From contig JABZFO010000039.1 in assembly GCA_014237405.1 (NCBI GenBank), positions 1-33,372 of the forward strand: a DNA stretch of 33,372 nt, read 5' to 3'. Numbering within the stretch: the first letter of the stretch is position 1; each line of letters opens with the position of its first letter. The DNA comes from Desulfosarcina sp. (lineage in GTDB: Bacteria; Desulfobacterota; Desulfobacteria; Desulfobacterales; Desulfosarcinaceae). Below, piece after piece: positions 31,895 to 33,372 of this stretch. The notes under the pieces were generated by a model. The model had not been told where the DNA came from. It did no database searches and saw nothing but the letters and a program-made list of their open reading frames with translations. The translations under genes and the position numbers were made by a program.

Positions 31895-32590
31895 CTAATC
31901 GCAGGCGCGGCTTCCAGCCGCGATTGGTTTCTTCGATGAAGCCGATCCAACCCTATCCTTTTTCATGAAAAAAAGAAAAACCGGCCACAGCAACAGCGGA
32001 AGCGCCACGGCCGTTACGATGCCATAGCCAGGATCGGATCTGGAGGCATGCCCTAAAAATGCAAAGAGGCCGCATGTGGGAATGGTGCCCAACAGGAGGG
32101 CTGCGGTGAATTTTTTCAGGTCCATGCGCGCCAGACCGGCCAGAATGGTCATCACCTCCGGTAAAATGGGAAGCATCCGGCTGATGATGATGCCCCAGCC
32201 TCCCCACCTGTCGAAAAATATTTTGAAGCGCTCAAGTTCCGCATCGGTGGCCAGCAGTCGGGCGCCCTTTCGACCAACCAATTTGGCCAGGCCATAGCCG
32301 GCAAAGCCCGCCCCGGTGGAACCCACCGCCGCGATGAGCCCCCCGAGCCAGACCCCGTAAACGCTGCCCAGGGCCGCCATGATGCCGGTGGCGGGTATCG
32401 GAAGAACAAGATCCGAGATCAGCAGGCCGATTCCCACTGCCCATGCCCACGTCCTGATCTCTTTGAACCACTGGGCGCAGGCCTGCTGGCTGAACAGAAG
32501 ATCAAAGTGCGATCCCCATAGGCCGAAGGTGGCGGCAAAGAGCAGGCCCAGGCCACCTGCCATCAGCAGGATTTTAGTAGCGAGTTTCAT
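31895..32590 (-). CDS. VTT-domain (TVP38/TMEM64, DedA-like) membrane protein
   Basis: 231 residues with five or six hydrophobic helices and the VTT signature: VLPIPATGIMAALGSVYGVW, then GSTGAGFAGYGLAKLVGRKG and RMLPILPEVMTILAGLARM. Related DedA/VTT proteins are inner-membrane lipid scramblases or transporters involved in envelope homeostasis. The C-terminus ends with a basic cytoplasmic tail. ATG 32590 has no clear ribosome-binding site, so the true start is a little uncertain. It is transcribed away from the RNA candidate at 32976. Confidence 0.85.
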   Translation of the reverse strand: MKLATKILLMAGGLGLLFAATFGLWGSHFDLLFSQQACAQWFKEIRTWAWAVGIGLLISDLVLPIPATGIMAALGSVYGVWLGGLIAAVGSTGAGFAGYGLAKLVGRKGARLLATDAELERFKIFFDRWGGWGIIISRMLPILPEVMTILAGLARMDLKKFTAALLLGTIPTCGLFAFLGHASRSDPGYGIVTAVALPLLLWPVFLFFMKKDRVGSASSKKPIAAGSRACD

Positions 32591-32599
32591 TGGTCAACA

Positions 32600-32975
32600 G
32601 TTATAGAGTCTTTTGGTTGACCGTTTCAAGCATTAATGGCTACCCGAAAGCACATCGAACCAGCATAATCAGAAAAAATGAAGAAATAGCGGCCCGGTCC
32701 GCTCGTATCAGGCAATGTTCCTGATGCTGCAGAAATCAGTGGAGAATTTTCTTCATATAGATAATAAATTTCCCATAAATTAATAAATAAATTACCTATT
32801 TTTTAATTTTCTCAACAGGCTATTGTTTATTTATTCGTGATATCAGCAGGGTATAAAATTATTGCTTCTGGCCCACAAATTGCTCTTTATTGCACTTTAA
32901 ATACTATGCAGGGTGGTTCAGCATTCAGTTTAACCACTTGTTTGTTCATTTTTTTTTGAACTAAGCAGGATGAAA
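32600..32975. other. AT-rich gene-free spacer with promoter-like elements
   Basis: No gene. The AT content rises sharply at 32750-32900. TTTATT-16 bases-TATAAA near 32829-32856 resembles a sigma-70 promoter reading rightward. GTGGTT...AACCAC (32912-32936) and GTTCA-T8-TGAAC (32944-32961) are small inverted repeats just before the structured RNA. Confidence 0.4.
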
Positions 32976-33199
32976 GGGGGGTGCCGAAGGTCACCTGTTA
33001 CTCTTGGGGGAGAGAAACAGGGTTTCGGCAAGCAGCCGGGCCGTTGCCGAAGGCCCGATAGCAAGCTGTTCCGGCAAGGTGGGGGATCATGTCTTTGCAG
33101 AATTATGTGCGGCACTTTCGCCCCGGGCGGAGGTGCGTTGCAGAGCGGTTGAACACTTGCATGGGTGCGCTGAGCTAACAAATCAGTGCGCCCTTTTTT
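32976..33199 (+). ncRNA. unrecognised structured RNA candidate
   Basis: A gene-free, GC-rich stretch in AT-rich surroundings with several strong stems in a row. GGTGCC-GAA-GGTCACC lies at 32980-32995. CCTGTT-A-CTCT...AGAG-A-AACAGG at 32994-33021 shares its first two bases with the stem before it. CGGGCC...GGCCCG is at 33037-33057, with outer pairing AGCAGC/GCTGTT. An enclosing pair GTGCCG (32981)/CGGCAC (33110-33115) is also possible. It ends in an intrinsic terminator. TGCCGAA occurs twice (32982, 33045) and its partner TTCGGCA once (33024), so alternative folds exclude each other, as in a switch. I do not recognise tmRNA, RNase P, SRP, 6S or any riboswitch consensus I know. Confidence 0.55.
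33163..33199 (+). terminator. intrinsic terminator of the RNA candidate
   Basis: GGGTGCGCTGA and TCAGTGCGCCC form an 11-bp stem (two G-U-type pairs) with a 9-base loop, followed at once by TTTTTT. Confidence 0.9.
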
Positions 33200-33259
33200 C
33201 GTTTTTGGCAGCCGCCACCCTTTCTATCTCACATAACGCGTCAATGTAATCTGTTTATT

Positions 33260-33372
33260 CTAACATAGAAAACCATACCCTCTGGGTATGGTCAGAGTTC
33301 AACGGCTCTGCCAGTTGAACGGCAGATATGATACTCCGATGCTGAGTTGTCCCCACAACCTTTGCAAAGGAG
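33260..33372 (+). mobile_element. left end and leader of an IS200-type element (partial)
   Basis: A run of tight hairpins: CCATACCC-TCT-GGGTATGG (33273-33291), GTTCAAC-GGC-TCT-GCC-A-GTTGAAC (33297-33320), GTTGT-CCCC-ACAAC, and the palindrome CCTTTGCAAAGG that covers a strong GGAG at the window's last bases. IS200-family elements carry such an end hairpin, a leader terminator and a hidden ribosome-binding site that keep the Y1 transposase low. The transposase gene itself would begin just past the window, so the assignment rests on leader architecture only. Confidence 0.55.

Noticed and set aside
33122..33165. tRNA-Ser-like stretch (GCAGAGCGGTTGAA) inside the RNA candidate
   Set aside because: It resembles a serine tRNA D-arm, but no matching acceptor stem, anticodon arm, variable arm or T-loop follows.
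1..33372. Defence island, prophage or biosynthetic gene cluster
   Set aside because: No restriction, toxin-antitoxin, phage structural, integrase or cluster-type genes are seen. The content is housekeeping plus repeats.

Overview
The window looks like the chromosome of a Desulfobacterota sulfate reducer, probably close to Desulfosarcina/Desulfobacteraceae. This is inferred from gene content: a tungsten-type aldehyde ferredoxin oxidoreductase, a glutaconate-type CoA-transferase, a PduO cobalamin adenosyltransferase, a type 2 isopentenyl-diphosphate isomerase, a SidJ-related pseudokinase and a probable selenoprotein. Most of it is GC-rich. An AT-rich patch at about 3.9-6.2 kb looks acquired.

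Layout. 1-3848: an intact AOR-family gene followed by a decaying two-subunit CoA-transferase. Subunit A is cut short and abuts a MITE-like repeat; subunit B has an out-of-frame deletion. 4084-6086: AT-rich divergent pair, an EamA transporter and an AraC/Ada-type DNA-repair methyltransferase, with a perfect palindrome between them. 6326-7536: a DapA-superfamily lyase and a fumarylacetoacetate hydrolase fragment cut by another repeat. 7534-9100: palindromic repeats, then two translation genes, arfB and a SUI1-domain factor. 9434-16537: an alpha/beta hydrolase, asd, a small HExxH protein, a frameshifted outer membrane barrel, then lnt-prfB with the classic RF2 programmed frameshift. 16870-20436: an HD-domain protein, thiE, a threonine/serine dehydratase and a K+ channel broken by an internal deletion. 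20475-26309 (minus strand): priA, a DUF1573 protein with an in-frame TGA (probable selenocysteine), a HAD phosphatase and a SidJ-related pseudokinase. 26655-32590: a small exported protein with a clear terminator, an MFS transporter, a PduO adenosyltransferase, a membrane-anchored rhodanese, type 2 IPP isomerase, a cupin and a VTT/DedA-like membrane protein. 32600-33372: no protein genes. It holds an unrecognised structured RNA candidate ending in an intrinsic terminator, then what looks like the left end and leader of an IS200-type element running off the window.

The genes are mostly housekeeping loci (cell-wall/lysine precursor synthesis, lipoprotein maturation, translation termination, replication restart, thiamine, cobalamin, isoprenoids) separated by dense palindromic repeats. 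At least four repeat families recur. One (termini resembling GTGTYCRTCCAGAAA) has five copies here, and three of them lie directly on the stop codon of a neighbouring gene. Five genes are broken (CoA-transferase A and B, FAH, outer membrane barrel, K+ channel). This could be real genome decay or, in part, assembly error.

The best leads are the DUF1573 candidate selenoprotein, the structured RNA at about 32976-33199, and the MITE family at gene ends.
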